From assembly GCF_000520815.1 (NCBI RefSeq), contig NZ_ASRY01000197.1, forward strand, positions 1-64,000: 64,000 bases of DNA. The letters run 5' to 3'. The DNA is from Paenibacillus maysiensis (GTDB lineage Bacteria; Bacillota; Bacilli; Paenibacillales; Paenibacillaceae). The notes beneath the pieces were generated by a model. That model was not told the DNA's origin. It worked only from the letters and a program-made list of their open reading frames with translations, and did no database searches. A program made the position numbers and the translations under genes. Below are positions 36,666 through 45,743 of the stretch, piece by piece. Position 1 is the first letter of the stretch, and every line of letters begins with the position of its first letter.

Positions 36666-37223
36666 ATGAATGCGATTCACTTTATTCGAGAGTACATTAG
36701 GCATCCACGCAGCGTAGGTGCTGTCATGCCAAGCTCAAGACAGTTGGCCAAGCAAATTGCCACACCGATTTTTTTTGACAGAGCATCGTGCATCATTGAG
36801 TACGGTGCAGGTACCGGTGTGTTTACGCAAGAACTGATTAAGAACAAGCGCCCGGATACACTGCTTATAGTGATTGAGTCCAATGAATCGTTTTACAAAA
36901 CATTGCAAAGCAAGTACGGACACTTGGAGCAAGTCCACGTCATTCATGGATCGGCCGAGCATGTAGCCCGGTATATGAAACAGTATCATGTCTCGAAAGT
37001 GGATTACGTCGTATCAGGACTCCCTTTTACCAGTTTACCAGCCGCTTTATCCAGCCTGATTTTGGGACAAACGGCCGAAGTATTGGGTCAGGAGGGCAAA
37101 TTTATTACGTTCCAGTATAGTAAGGTAAAACACAATTTTTTTCGTACCTTCTTTGGCGACATCCAAATCAAAAAGGTACATTACAACGTCCCGCCCGCCT
37201 ATGTTTTCACTTGCAGCCTGTAA
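36666..37223 (+). CDS. Class I SAM-dependent methyltransferase (PmtA-like)
   Basis: ATG 36666 is preceded by GGGAGAGGGAAAG; the frame extends uselessly upstream. The 185-aa protein carries the SAM-binding motif I as IIEYGAGTGVFTQELI (residues about 39-54), an acidic motif II in IVIESN, and SGLPFTSLPA as motif IV. The start, FIREYIRHPRSVGAVMPSSRQLA, is typical of the phospholipid N-methyltransferase / rRNA adenine dimethylase-like group often annotated as PmtA in Gram-positives. The true substrate is uncertain. It is a single-gene unit with a terminator at 37284-37324. Confidence 0.8.
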   Translation: MNAIHFIREYIRHPRSVGAVMPSSRQLAKQIATPIFFDRASCIIEYGAGTGVFTQELIKNKRPDTLLIVIESNESFYKTLQSKYGHLEQVHVIHGSAEHVARYMKQYHVSKVDYVVSGLPFTSLPAALSSLILGQTAEVLGQEGKFITFQYSKVKHNFFRTFFGDIQIKKVHYNVPPAYVFTCSL

Positions 37224-37283
37224 TCGGTCAGCTATGTAGAGGATTAGAATAGATACGAATGTGAAGATACGGATTTCCATGAG

Positions 37284-37324
37284 AAGACCTGGTCAGCGTC
37301 ATTAGGATGTTGAAAAGGTCTTTT
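37284..37324 (+). terminator. Terminator after the methyltransferase
   Basis: AAGACCT and AGGTCTT flank a 25-base loop; a run of seven T begins within the right arm. Confidence 0.65.
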
Positions 37325-37408
37325 TTTGTTGAGCATTTTGGAAGAAAATTGTAACGCATGGCCCTTTCAAATGATCTAATAGATAGGCAACTTGAAAGGA
37401 GGACTCCT

Positions 37409-37945
37409 TTGAATATCGACAATGAGGTCAAAAAGGCACAAGGCGGGGATAGACCAGCTTTTGTGAACATCATTAGAGAAGTGGAGAGCGACCTGTACGG
37501 GATGGCGTATTCTATCCTGCGGAATGAACAAGATAGTGCTGATGCTCTACAGGAAGCAATACTCAAGGCATACAAGTCCTTGAATACACTACGGGATGGA
37601 AGTCTCTTTAAAACCTGGATGTATCGGATTGTAATCAACGAGTCGAATAAAATAGCTAAAAAGCGTTCTCGCTCTGTTACGGTATCTGAGTTTTCACACC
37701 CAATGGGCGTTTCAGGTGAGTATGAAAACATTGAATTGCATGAAGCGGTAGAGCAGTTGGAGGAGCCGATGCGGATCGTTATTATTTTGAAATACTTTTA
37801 TGATCTGAATATTAAGGAGATTTCAAAAGCATTGGACATTTCAGAAAGTCTGGTTAAAACGCGTTTGTACCGTGCAAGGAAATCCCTGCTGCGAAAGCTA
37901 TCAAATCCAAGAGAAAGGGGAGCACCGATCCATGGAAGATATTAA
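37409..37945 (+). CDS. ECF-family RNA polymerase sigma factor
   Basis: The start is TTG 37409 with GAAAGGAGG (37394-37402) six bases ahead, the best ribosome binding site available; the frame opens earlier at 37358. The 178-aa product has sigma region 2 (DLYGMAYSILRNEQDSADALQEA.. and FKTWMYRIVINESNK) and region 4 (LNIKEISKALDISESLVKTRLYRARKSL). It overlaps the downstream anti-sigma gene by 14 bases. Such pairs usually respond to envelope stress; the signal here is not deducible. A mutual autoregulatory promoter was not identified. Confidence 0.92.
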   Translation: MNIDNEVKKAQGGDRPAFVNIIREVESDLYGMAYSILRNEQDSADALQEAILKAYKSLNTLRDGSLFKTWMYRIVINESNKIAKKRSRSVTVSEFSHPMGVSGEYENIELHEAVEQLEEPMRIVIILKYFYDLNIKEISKALDISESLVKTRLYRARKSLLRKLSNPRERGAPIHGRY

Positions 37946-39143
37946 TCTGGATAATGAGTGGAAAACAGCTAAAGAAAGATCCCGCAATAAGCATGTCATT
38001 ACCCCATATGTGCGTCAACGGCTGGAAACGGTATATAGCCAGATTGAGACGGGTTTTGTCTATCAACATACGAACTCTGTGGATTCAACCTCTCGTCGCC
38101 ACGCATTTAAGAGAATCATCCTGACAGCTTCTTTAGTCACAGTAATGAGCAGTGGAATTATAGCTGCTGCATTCGTTTCTCCTACGATAGCGAAATCGTT
38201 GTGGCAAGTTCCACTGGTAAGCAGTGTCTTGCAATTGGCTGGTAACTGGGGGGTTTCAACAGCAGGCGGGAGTGCATTTATGCGAGCGGGTGACTTGGGA
38301 CTTCAGAAGGCCGAGGAAGCAGGTCTTGTAACAAAAATGGCGGCCAGCAGCACTCATAACGGAATCCAGCTCCGTATCTCTCAAGTTGCTTATGACGGTG
38401 TCCGTATGGCTCTGACGCTGGAAAGTAACCGGGAGGACTTGGGCACAACGCTGCATGAACGAATTGAAGATATTACGTTATGGTGCAATGGCAAACCATT
38501 TCAATTTGATGGTCCTTCGCTAATTACTAACTCTGGAGGCACTCCGGGTTCCGTCATCATTTATTATAGTGATTTGGAGAGAATGTACTCCACAGGCAAG
38601 GGACTTCCTGACCAATTTAAACTAACGGCAGAAATACAAATTACAGGAATAAAACAGCCCTTTAAGCTTGAATTACCTGTGCAAAAGATTCCTTCTAAAA
38701 ACGTAGTGCTCACGCCTCGAATGGAGAAAACTAATGATTTTACCCGTTTCGTTGTGGAAAAATTAGAGCTGACACCGATGTCTACCATGATCGTGACCAA
38801 GACCCATTACATAAGTCCAGGCCCGACTACGTATGGGAGTGAGGCATACGGGTATGGACTGGCTATGAATGCATTGGACTACGCGGTTTTGGATGATGAG
38901 GGGCAGGAACAACAATGGGTGAACGGGGATTCAGGACATCCTGGAACTAAAACAAGGACAGGTATTCACCAAATCCTCGTAGCTCCCTTTGAGAAAACAC
39001 CGAAATTCATCACCATTAAACCCTATTTTAATGTAACCGGGCCGGGAGGCAAACCTGTATACGATGAACAAGGGAATTGGAAAAGAACATACCTGCCTGA
39101 ACTGGAAATGAAAATTCCAATTGGAGAAAATAAGCTCAAGTAA
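37932..39143 (+). CDS. DUF4179-type membrane anti-sigma factor
   Basis: ATG 37932 follows AAAGGGGAGC and overlaps the sigma gene. The 403-aa protein has a charged cytosolic N-terminal segment (about residues 1-58), one membrane helix (about 59-85, HAFKRIILTASLVTVMSSGIIAA), and a large outer domain (about 90-403) of the DUF4179/DUF5643 type commonly found in Bacillales ECF anti-sigma factors. The cytosolic segment would sequester the partner sigma factor. The terminator at 39168-39206 closes the operon. Confidence 0.82.
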   Translation: MEDINLDNEWKTAKERSRNKHVITPYVRQRLETVYSQIETGFVYQHTNSVDSTSRRHAFKRIILTASLVTVMSSGIIAAAFVSPTIAKSLWQVPLVSSVLQLAGNWGVSTAGGSAFMRAGDLGLQKAEEAGLVTKMAASSTHNGIQLRISQVAYDGVRMALTLESNREDLGTTLHERIEDITLWCNGKPFQFDGPSLITNSGGTPGSVIIYYSDLERMYSTGKGLPDQFKLTAEIQITGIKQPFKLELPVQKIPSKNVVLTPRMEKTNDFTRFVVEKLELTPMSTMIVTKTHYISPGPTTYGSEAYGYGLAMNALDYAVLDDEGQEQQWVNGDSGHPGTKTRTGIHQILVAPFEKTPKFITIKPYFNVTGPGGKPVYDEQGNWKRTYLPELEMKIPIGENKLK

Positions 39144-39167
39144 GGTTTGAGTTTGAGGTAGATACGG

Positions 39168-39206
39168 AGAACTCTTCGGATGAAGTAGATCTGGAGAGTT
39201 CTTTCT
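39168..39206 (+). terminator. Terminator after the sigma/anti-sigma operon
   Basis: AGAACTCT pairs with AGAGTTCT around a 19-base loop, followed by TTTC. Confidence 0.65.
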
Positions 39207-39355
39207 GGAGATATAGGGATATGTTAAAATGCAAAATTTGTTAAAGGAATCATATTTTAAAATGGGACTTAACCTATATATTACATATGCTGGAACCTGT
39301 TAGATTTTGTGCGATTCAACGATAAATCTGAACTTTTGTTAAAGGAGATTTATAT

Positions 39356-39739
39356 ATGGTAAAACCGCTGATGTTCATGCGTTGGTGTGAGTATTATGAA
39401 TTAAGTGATCGTGAGACAGACTTTATATCGTTTTTTATGATGAATTTCTCAGCCGCCCGATCAGGCAATCAGCCAAAGCTTAGAGAGCAATTTATCGATA
39501 TTCAGAAAAAAACCTTTCCCGAATACCCGTTTGACATCACCCCGGAGGAACTGGATTATCCCAAATTTGAAGCACTGATGAAACAGGTGTTGAAAATTCA
39601 TTTTGACACGGCGGAGCTGCTATACTCCTTCTATCTTCAAAAGCTGTGCGCCCCCTTGGCAGAATACATTTTATCCACTGGAGAATCAGAGCCTGCACGC
39701 ATCTATTATAAGCTTATTCAAAAGGACAAGGTACAGTAG
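39356..39739 (+). CDS. Unrecognised 127-aa cytosolic protein
   Basis: ATG 39356 is well supported by TTAAAGGAGA 8 bases upstream. The protein has no signal peptide or membrane helix. It is rich in aromatic residues (Phe, Tyr) and alternates charged and hydrophobic residues, suggesting a small all-helical domain. I do not recognise a family. A 41-codon frame with its own ribosome binding site starts 10 bases downstream and may be coupled. Confidence 0.65.
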   Translation: MVKPLMFMRWCEYYELSDRETDFISFFMMNFSAARSGNQPKLREQFIDIQKKTFPEYPFDITPEELDYPKFEALMKQVLKIHFDTAELLYSFYLQKLCAPLAEYILSTGESEPARIYYKLIQKDKVQ

Positions 39740-39749
39740 GGGAGATGGT

Positions 39750-39875
39750 ATGGATAAATACCCAAGCTTGTTTTTCCAACCTATCGAAGTTTGTCCAGTT
39801 TCAAAGCAAGACGGTGACATAGCTAGAACAACTTTGCGGCGAATTTATGTTCTACTATATGGCTATATGGAATAA
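39750..39875 (+). CDS. Possible 41-aa small protein
   Basis: ATG 39750 lies 5 bases after GGGGAG and only 10 bases after the previous stop. The product is short, with a DIARTTLRRIYVLLYGYM helix at its end. It may be a real coupled small gene or a chance frame next to the GH48 relic. No homology was recognised. Confidence 0.3.
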   Translation: MDKYPSLFFQPIEVCPVSKQDGDIARTTLRRIYVLLYGYME

Positions 39876-39884
39876 TCTGTGTAT

Positions 39885-40225
39885 ATGGACCTTCCGTCCA
39901 ACAAATGGTTCGATATGCAGGCTTGGTCGGTAGAACGTATAGCAGAGCTGTACTATTACACATTTGTCAACAAGAAGCCGGTAACGGTACTCCCTTGATG
40001 CAAACGGCAAACCCATCATGTGCGGTGTGAATACGGCTGTTGCAACACTTGAAGATCCGGGCCAAATCTGGATTTCGGACGGAGAGGAGAGTGTAGTCAA
40101 CCGAGTGGACAAACTACAATGTGGCAGATGAATACTCCTACGATCCTACAAAAAATTAATTTGCAGATTAGAGTAAGGTGACGTTGTACCAGAACGATAA
40201 ACTCGTTTGGGGTCAGGAGCCTTAA
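39885..40225 (+). pseudogene. Relic of a GH48-CBM3 cellulase
   Basis: Fragments of a secreted exocellulase remain in the correct order. KWFDMQAWSVERIAELYY (39903-39956) matches the conserved GH48 catalytic-domain region (the W-x-x-MQAWS-x-ER-x-AE-x-YY pattern). Further on, TNYNVADEYSYDPTKN (40110-40157) and, after two in-frame stops, SKVTLYQNDKLVWGQEP (40172-40222) match the C-terminal part of a CBM3 cellulose-binding module, as at the end of the intact neighbour (ATLYHNGVLVWGTEP). A frameshift lies near 40105, stops at 40158 and 40170 replace expected Gln and Tyr codons, and most of the gene between the fragments has been deleted. Its terminator (40235-40264) survives. Confidence 0.75.
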
Positions 40226-40234
40226 AGCCTGACG

Positions 40235-40264
40235 GAGCGGCACTCGTATGGGTGCCGCTCTTTT
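40235..40264 (+). terminator. Terminator of the lost cellulase gene, in the cel44C leader
   Basis: GAGCGGCAC and GTGCCGCTC enclose an 8-base loop and are followed by TTTT. It ends only 24 bases before the cel44C-man26A start codon. Confidence 0.85.
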
Positions 40265-40287
40265 CAAATGTAAAGGAGGAAAGCGGC

Positions 40288-43200
40288 ATGAAGGCGAAAA
40301 ATAGTAGTAGTGGTATTTGGTCCAAACGTTCCAAATGGCTGGCTGTCGTCATGGCATGCACGATTATAGTAGGGGGGGCTCTACCAGCTCCAACTGTAGT
40401 TCACGGTCAAACGGCAAAGACCGTTACCATTAAAGTCGATACATCCAAGGATCGTAAGCCTATTAGCCCTTATATATACGGTACGAATCAGGATTTGGCA
40501 GGCGATGAAAATCTGACTGCCAGACGACTGGGTGGTAATCGAATGACCGGATATAACTGGGAAAACAATATGTCCAATGCAGGAAGCGATTGGCAGCAAT
40601 CCAGCGATAACTATTTATGCAGCAATGGCGGTCTGACAAAAGCCGAATGTGAAAAGCCGGGGGCGGTGACGACTTCGTTTCATGATCAATCGCTGAAGCT
40701 TGGCACTTATTCTTTAGTCACGCTGCCGATGGCCGGTTATGTGGCCAAGGATGGAAACGGAAGTGTACAGGAAAGCGAAAAGGCCCCTTCCGCTCGTTGG
40801 AATCAGGTCATAAACGCTAAAAATGCGCCGTTCCAACTACAGCCTGATCTGAATGACAATCAGGTTTATGCAGATGAATTCGTCAACTTTTTAGTGAAAA
40901 AGTACGGCGCTGCTTCAACAAAGACGGGTGTGAAAGGATATGCGCTCGACAATGAACCCGCTCTCTGGTCGCATACGCATCCGCGCATTCATGGTGAAAA
41001 TGTCGGAGCGAAAGAGTTGGTAGATCGGTCGGTAAGTTTATCCAAAGCTGTTAAAGCGGTTGACGCGGGTGCGGAAATTTTTGGGCCGGTTCTTTACGGT
41101 TTTGGCGCCTATAAAGATCTTCAAACTGCACCTGATTGGAACTCTGTAAAAGGCAGCTACAGTTGGTTCGTGGACTATTATCTGGATCAAATGCGTCTCA
41201 GCTCGCAAGCCGAAGGCAAGAGATTGCTGGATGTGTTCGATGTGCACTGGTATCCTGAAGCGATGGGCGGAGGCATACGAATTACGAATGAAGTAGGCAA
41301 TGACGAAACGAAGAAAGCCAGAATGCAAGCGCCTCGTACTTTGTGGGATCCGACCTACAAGGAAGATAGCTGGATCGCTCAAGGGAACAGCGAATTCTTG
41401 CCTTTACTGCCTCGATTGAAGCAGTCGGTGGATAAGTATTACCCGGGAACCAAGCTGGCTTTGACCGAGTATAGCTACGGCGGCGAAAATGATATTTCCG
41501 GCGGTATCGCTATGACCGATGTGCTGGGCATCTTGGGCAAAAACGATGTTTATATGGCAAACTACTGGAAGCTAAAGGATGGTGCCAACAACTATGTTAG
41601 TGCCGCTTACAAGCTTTACCGCAATTATGACGGAAAAAGCTCTACTTTCGGTGATATCAGCGTTAATGCGCAAACGTCCGATATTGTCAATAGCTCAGTG
41701 CATGCTTCCGTAACGGATGCATCCTACAAAGAACTGCACCTTGTTGTCATGAATAAAAGCATGGACAGCGCATTCGACGCCCAATTTGATCTTTCCGGCG
41801 AGACGACTTACGGTTCCGGTAAAGTATGGGGCTTCGACAAAAATAGCTCGGAAATTAAGGAAGCAGCGCCAATTACGCAAATTTCAGGCAACCGCTTTAC
41901 CTATACAGTACCGCCTTTGACGGCTTATCACATCGTGTTGACTGCTGGCAATGATACGTCTGTGCCACCTGGGGAAGGTCCTGAAAGCTTTGCCCTGAGA
42001 GCTGAGGCTGGCGATGGGAAAGTCGATTTGTCCTGGGACGCTTCCAGCGAAGTTGTAGGTTACAGTGTACAGCGGGCAACGTATGAAAACGGTCCTTTTA
42101 CTGCTGTAGCATCCAACTTGATCGAAACGTCTTATACGGATACTAACGTAACGAACGGCACTTCGTACTATTATAAGGTAACCGCAAAAACAAATGCGGG
42201 AACGAGCGATTCCAATGTCTTGAAAGCGGTTCCGCAGGCGTCTGTAAAGGGTCCGCTTCGCTATGAAGCCGAAGATGGCACGCTGAAGGGAACCATTGTG
42301 GAGTCCAGCGGTACCGGCTTCTCCGGTACCGGTTATGTAACTAATTTCCACAATGCAGGGGATTCCCTGACGATGACGATCCAGGCAGAGGCGGCAGGCC
42401 TGTACAATCTTACAATCGGCTACCGTTCTCCTAGTGATGACAAACGCACGAATTTCTCTTTAAACGGCAAAGCGTCTGGAGAGCTGGCACTTTTGAAATC
42501 GGCTGATTTTAAAGAAACTTCCGGAGGCAAGCTTCTGTTGAATGCAGGGGCGAATACGATCGGTTTTGAAACAGGCTGGGGCTGGTATGATATCGACTAC
42601 GTCAAGCTGGAGCCTGCTGCTGACCGTCCACCGCATGCGGTAACCAAAACGCTCATCAATCCGAATGCGACGGTAGAAGCAAAAGCATTGATGAACTACC
42701 TGGTTGATCAATACGGCAAGAATATGCTCTCCGGTCAAGAGGATATGCCCGAAATTGATTGGCTTCAAGCAAATGTAGGTAAAAAGCCGGCTATTGCGGC
42801 GCTTGACCTGGTTGACTATTCGCCAAGCAGAGCGGAACACGGTCTTCGTTCCACAGAGACGGAAAAGGCGATTGAATGGGATAAGCAAGGGGGCATTGTT
42901 ACCTTTGCATGGCACTGGAACGCGCCGAAAGGTCTTATCGATACGCAGGGAAAAGAATGGTGGAGAGGCTTCTATGCCGATTCGACCACATTCGATATAG
43001 AATATGCGATGAATCATCCAGAGTCCGAAGATTATAAATTACTTATTCGCGACATCGATGTAATTGCAGAGCAATTGAAGAAGTTGCAGGATGCGAAAGT
43101 TCCTGTCCTGTTCCGTCCTTTGCACGAAGCAGAAGGCAAATGGTTCTGGTGGGGTGCCAAAGGTCCTGAGCCTGTTAAAAAATTGTATATTTTGATGCAT

Positions 43201-44355
43201 GACCGTTTGACTCATGTGCACAAATTGAACAATCTGATCTGGGTCTGGAATTCGGTTGCTCCCGATTGGTATCCGGGAGACGACTATGTGGATATTTTGA
43301 GCTTTGACTCTTATCCGCAAGCAGGCGACTACAGTCCGCAAATTGCTAAATATGAAGACCTTGTTACATTGGGTAAGGACAAAAAGTTAGTTGCCATGAG
43401 CGAAAACGGACCTATCCCGGATCCTGATCTGATGAAGGCGTATCAAGCCCATTGGAGCTGGTTCGCTACATGGTATGGGGATTTCTTGAGAGACGGCAAA
43501 CAAAACAGTCTTGAGCATCTGAAAAAAGTGTATAATCATCCGAACGTCATTACGCTTGACAAGCTCCCGACCAACTTAAAAACGTATGGCATTTCCGAGC
43601 AACCGTCAGTACCGGGCAGCTTCACGCTGAACGCAGCGGGCGAAACGGCGAAAGTAACGCTGAGCTGGACAGCATCGGCGAAAGCGGCAAGCTATGAAGT
43701 GAAGCGTTCGACGGCTGAAAACGGCGCGTTCGCCACAGTAGCGAGCGATGTATACGGAAGCAGCTACACCGACACAGCCGTAACATCAGACACGACGTAC
43801 TATTACCAAGTCGTAGCGAAGAACGATGCAGGACAAACGGTTTCGAACACGGCTAGCGCAGCGCCGAAAGCGGATACTCAGCAGCCGACAAAGGGACTGT
43901 TGCTCCAGTATCGCGCAGCGGATACAAATATGAACGACAATAACTTGAAGCCGTATTTTCAAATTTTAAACAAAGGTACAACCTCCGTACCGATCAACGA
44001 GTTGAAAATTCGCTACTACTACACGATCGACGGTGACCGTGACGAGACATTCAACTGCGACTATGCGGTGCTGAGCTGCTCGAAGCTGAATGGTAAGCTG
44101 GTTAAAATGGATAAAGCTGTAACCGGCGCTGATCATTATTTGGAAATCAGCTTCAACTCGAATGCAGGCGTGTTAGCACCTGGAGAAAGCACGGGCGAAA
44201 TTCAAACCCGTATTCATAAAACAGACTGGTCGAACTATAACGAAAGTGACGATTACTCGTATAAAGGCACGCAAACTTCATATGCTGATCATACGAAAGC
44301 TACGTTGTATCATAATGGCGTACTTGTTTGGGGAACTGAACCGGCAGCTAATTAA
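40288..44355 (+). CDS. Bifunctional GH44 xyloglucanase/endoglucanase - GH26 mannanase (Cel44C-Man26A type)
   Basis: ATG 40288 follows AAAGGAGGAAAG; the open frame begins earlier inside the relic. The 1355-aa secreted enzyme has a signal peptide (residues 1-40), a GH44 domain (about 45-560; acid/base Glu223 in LDNEPALW, nucleophile Glu394 in LTEYSYGG), fibronectin-III (about 562-650), a CBM35-like module (about 655-776), a GH26 domain (about 785-1104; acid/base Glu947 in RPLHEAEGKWFWWG, nucleophile Glu1039 in MSENGP), a second fibronectin-III (about 1106-1194) and a C-terminal CBM3 (about 1203-1352). Length and domain order agree with Cel44C-Man26A described from P. polymyxa. It degrades xyloglucan/cellulosic glucans and mannans in plant walls. 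Both active sites are intact. Confidence 0.95.
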   Translation: MKAKNSSSGIWSKRSKWLAVVMACTIIVGGALPAPTVVHGQTAKTVTIKVDTSKDRKPISPYIYGTNQDLAGDENLTARRLGGNRMTGYNWENNMSNAGSDWQQSSDNYLCSNGGLTKAECEKPGAVTTSFHDQSLKLGTYSLVTLPMAGYVAKDGNGSVQESEKAPSARWNQVINAKNAPFQLQPDLNDNQVYADEFVNFLVKKYGAASTKTGVKGYALDNEPALWSHTHPRIHGENVGAKELVDRSVSLSKAVKAVDAGAEIFGPVLYGFGAYKDLQTAPDWNSVKGSYSWFVDYYLDQMRLSSQAEGKRLLDVFDVHWYPEAMGGGIRITNEVGNDETKKARMQAPRTLWDPTYKEDSWIAQGNSEFLPLLPRLKQSVDKYYPGTKLALTEYSYGGENDISGGIAMTDVLGILGKNDVYMANYWKLKDGANNYVSAAYKLYRNYDGKSSTFGDISVNAQTSDIVNSSVHASVTDASYKELHLVVMNKSMDSAFDAQFDLSGETTYGSGKVWGFDKNSSEIKEAAPITQISGNRFTYTVPPLTAYHIVLTAGNDTSVPPGEGPESFALRAEAGDGKVDLSWDASSEVVGYSVQRATYENGPFTAVASNLIETSYTDTNVTNGTSYYYKVTAKTNAGTSDSNVLKAVPQASVKGPLRYEAEDGTLKGTIVESSGTGFSGTGYVTNFHNAGDSLTMTIQAEAAGLYNLTIGYRSPSDDKRTNFSLNGKASGELALLKSADFKETSGGKLLLNAGANTIGFETGWGWYDIDYVKLEPAADRPPHAVTKTLINPNATVEAKALMNYLVDQYGKNMLSGQEDMPEIDWLQANVGKKPAIAALDLVDYSPSRAEHGLRSTETEKAIEWDKQGGIVTFAWHWNAPKGLIDTQGKEWWRGFYADSTTFDIEYAMNHPESEDYKLLIRDIDVIAEQLKKLQDAKVPVLFRPLHEAEGKWFWWGAKGPEPVKKLYILMHDRLTHVHKLNNLIWVWNSVAPDWYPGDDYVDILSFDSYPQAGDYSPQIAKYEDLVTLGKDKKLVAMSENGPIPDPDLMKAYQAHWSWFATWYGDFLRDGKQNSLEHLKKVYNHPNVITLDKLPTNLKTYGISEQPSVPGSFTLNAAGETAKVTLSWTASAKAASYEVKRSTAENGAFATVASDVYGSSYTDTAVTSDTTYYYQVVAKNDAGQTVSNTASAAPKADTQQPTKGLLLQYRAADTNMNDNNLKPYFQILNKGTTSVPINELKIRYYYTIDGDRDETFNCDYAVLSCSKLNGKLVKMDKAVTGADHYLEISFNSNAGVLAPGESTGEIQTRIHKTDWSNYNESDDYSYKGTQTSYADHTKATLYHNGVLVWGTEPAAN

Positions 44356-44836
44356 GACAGGCGTCTGATATACGGCGACATGTGCATCAACCGATTATTT
44401 GCCAAGAGAGGGGGGGCATTACGTTCTTCTCTTGGTTTAAGCCACCAGTTTCTATGGAGAGTCTTTAAGATCATGTGCAATTAGACTAGGCCAATCTTAA
44501 GGGATTGGTCTTTTTTATTGATTATTTTGTAAAAAAAGAAATGATTTGTTTATTTTTATCGTTCTTGTAACACATCAAGAATTATAATTTCCTTTAGAGC
44601 TGGTGGGAAGGGGGATAGATAAGATAAATACCAGTGCACGATTGAGAGCAACTGGCTCGGTGGATAAAGGGGGGACTTTAGAAGGAACTTGCTAAAGGCG
44701 ATTCGTATGTAACAATGGCGCTAAAACCACTTGTTTGAAAGGAGTTCGTAGGTATTGAAATAGTTTTATAGAGGGGCTGACCTGTTGTGTACCTCATGCT
44801 CAAAGGACATAAGGTAGTGTCGCATTTTGGAAAAAT
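44356..44836. other. Intergenic region with terminators and an unexplained structured stretch
   Basis: Two terminators follow cel44C-man26A: CCAAGAGA/TCTCTTGG with TTT (about 44400-44442), and CCAATC/GATTGG with T6 (44487-44518). From about 44590 to 44760 a G-rich, ORF-free stretch follows (e.g. GCAACTGGCTCGGTGGATAA, then GGAACTTGCTAAAGGCG) with the look of a structured RNA; see findings. No gene could be supported. Confidence 0.4.
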
Positions 44837-45073
44837 TCATCTTTTTTTTATTAGACGATCCAAAACCAAACCAACAAGATACCAGAAACCTAGTGTAGTC
44901 AAGTATACAACGACTATTGGAATACCTGCTTCTCGTACAAATCGAAATGATTCGTACATCCAAACCAACGGGCTAATGATAGCCAATAGTATATTATAGT
45001 CATCATAGCCCAAAACATTTACAACAATCACTAAAATTGAGATTAGGATCAGCCAAAATCGAAATGATTTCAT
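44837..45073 (-). CDS. Small two-helix membrane protein
   Basis: On the minus strand, ATG at 45071-45073 follows a GGAGG ribosome binding site 8 bases away; the frame is open further upstream but that part is not needed. The 78-aa product has a Lys-containing N terminus, a first hydrophobic helix (about residues 6-23), a loop, and a second region of hydrophobicity from about 28-40 and 52-72, with a basic C terminus. No family is recognised. It lies in the signalling island beside the XRE regulator and is separated from it by a terminator, so it is probably transcribed alone. Confidence 0.6.
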   Translation of the reverse strand: MKSFRFWLILISILVIVVNVLGYDDYNILLAIISPLVWMYESFRFVREAGIPIVVVYLTTLGFWYLVGLVLDRLIKKR

Positions 45074-45161
45074 TGACCATACCTCCAAACAAATATTTAC
45101 AGTTAACATAACATATAGTCGCCGTAGTTGCAAAAAATAATACAACTACTTCTTAGAATAT

Positions 45162-45212
45162 AAAAAGGGCTATGTAACCTACCACTCTAGGTAGAGAAAA
45201 CATAGCCTTTTT
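45162..45212. terminator. Bidirectional terminator downstream of the XRE regulator
   Basis: AAAAAGGGCTATG (45162-45174) pairs with CATAGCCTTTTT (45201-45212). The leftward U-tract serves the XRE gene. Confidence 0.85.
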
Positions 45213-45257
45213 GATCTTTTGCGTACATGGCTAGTCGGGAGCAAATTAAAGTTATCC

Positions 45258-45635
45258 TTAGTCGTCCGAATCATCGGGGTTACTTGCTGTAAGCCCGCTT
45301 TCTAAAGAGGTAAACAGTTCCTTCAATATGCGATAAGCTTTATTTTGATCGGCTTCATTCTGCTTGGACAGTAAATGAACACATTCCCATATCCAAGGCT
45401 GGCTTCGAAGTTCCTCATATGGGTTGAAGTCAAAAAATGCAAATACGTTTGTTTCCAGCGCTTCGGCTATTTTTTCCAAAGTTTTAATCTGTACATTGAC
45501 CTCACCGCGCTCCAACTTGCCGATATAGGAGCCTGTTGAATCGGATGCTTCCGCTAGTTGTTCTTGTGTAATACCACGCAACGTCCGAAATTGGCGGATT
45601 TTCGCTCCTATGAGTTTTGTTGTTTCCATAGACAT
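45258..45635 (-). CDS. XRE-family helix-turn-helix transcriptional regulator
   Basis: The 125-aa protein has an N-terminal Cro/C1-type HTH (residues about 8-62: IGAKIRQFRTLRGITQEQLAEASDSTGSYIGKLERG pattern) of the SinR-like group, then a short C-terminal region (about 75-125) ending in acidic residues, perhaps for oligomerisation. The start is placed at ATG 45635 (AGGAG five bases upstream); ATG 45629 is also possible. It is divergent from the quorum-sensing receptor gene with a 250-base shared region, so cross-regulation is possible but unproven. Confidence 0.85.
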   Translation of the reverse strand: MSMETTKLIGAKIRQFRTLRGITQEQLAEASDSTGSYIGKLERGEVNVQIKTLEKIAEALETNVFAFFDFNPYEELRSQPWIWECVHLLSKQNEADQNKAYRILKELFTSLESGLTASNPDDSDD

Positions 45636-45743
45636 CCACACTCCTATAGTATGAGTGTAGACAAAGGTAGATCAAGCGTGGAGGTAATTGAATTGCCTAA
45701 ATAATATATTATTAAGTCCCTGTAAGGACTTTTAAACACATTA

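Noticed and set aside
39603-39875. 90-codon frame overlapping the 127-aa gene
   Set aside because: The 5' part is out of frame within a better supported gene; only the last 41 codons with their own ribosome binding site are kept as a weak candidate.
40207-40287. Upstream extension of cel44C-man26A to 40207
   Set aside because: It would run through the terminator hairpin and the CBM3 relic, and it precedes the signal peptide; ATG 40288 has an ideal ribosome binding site.
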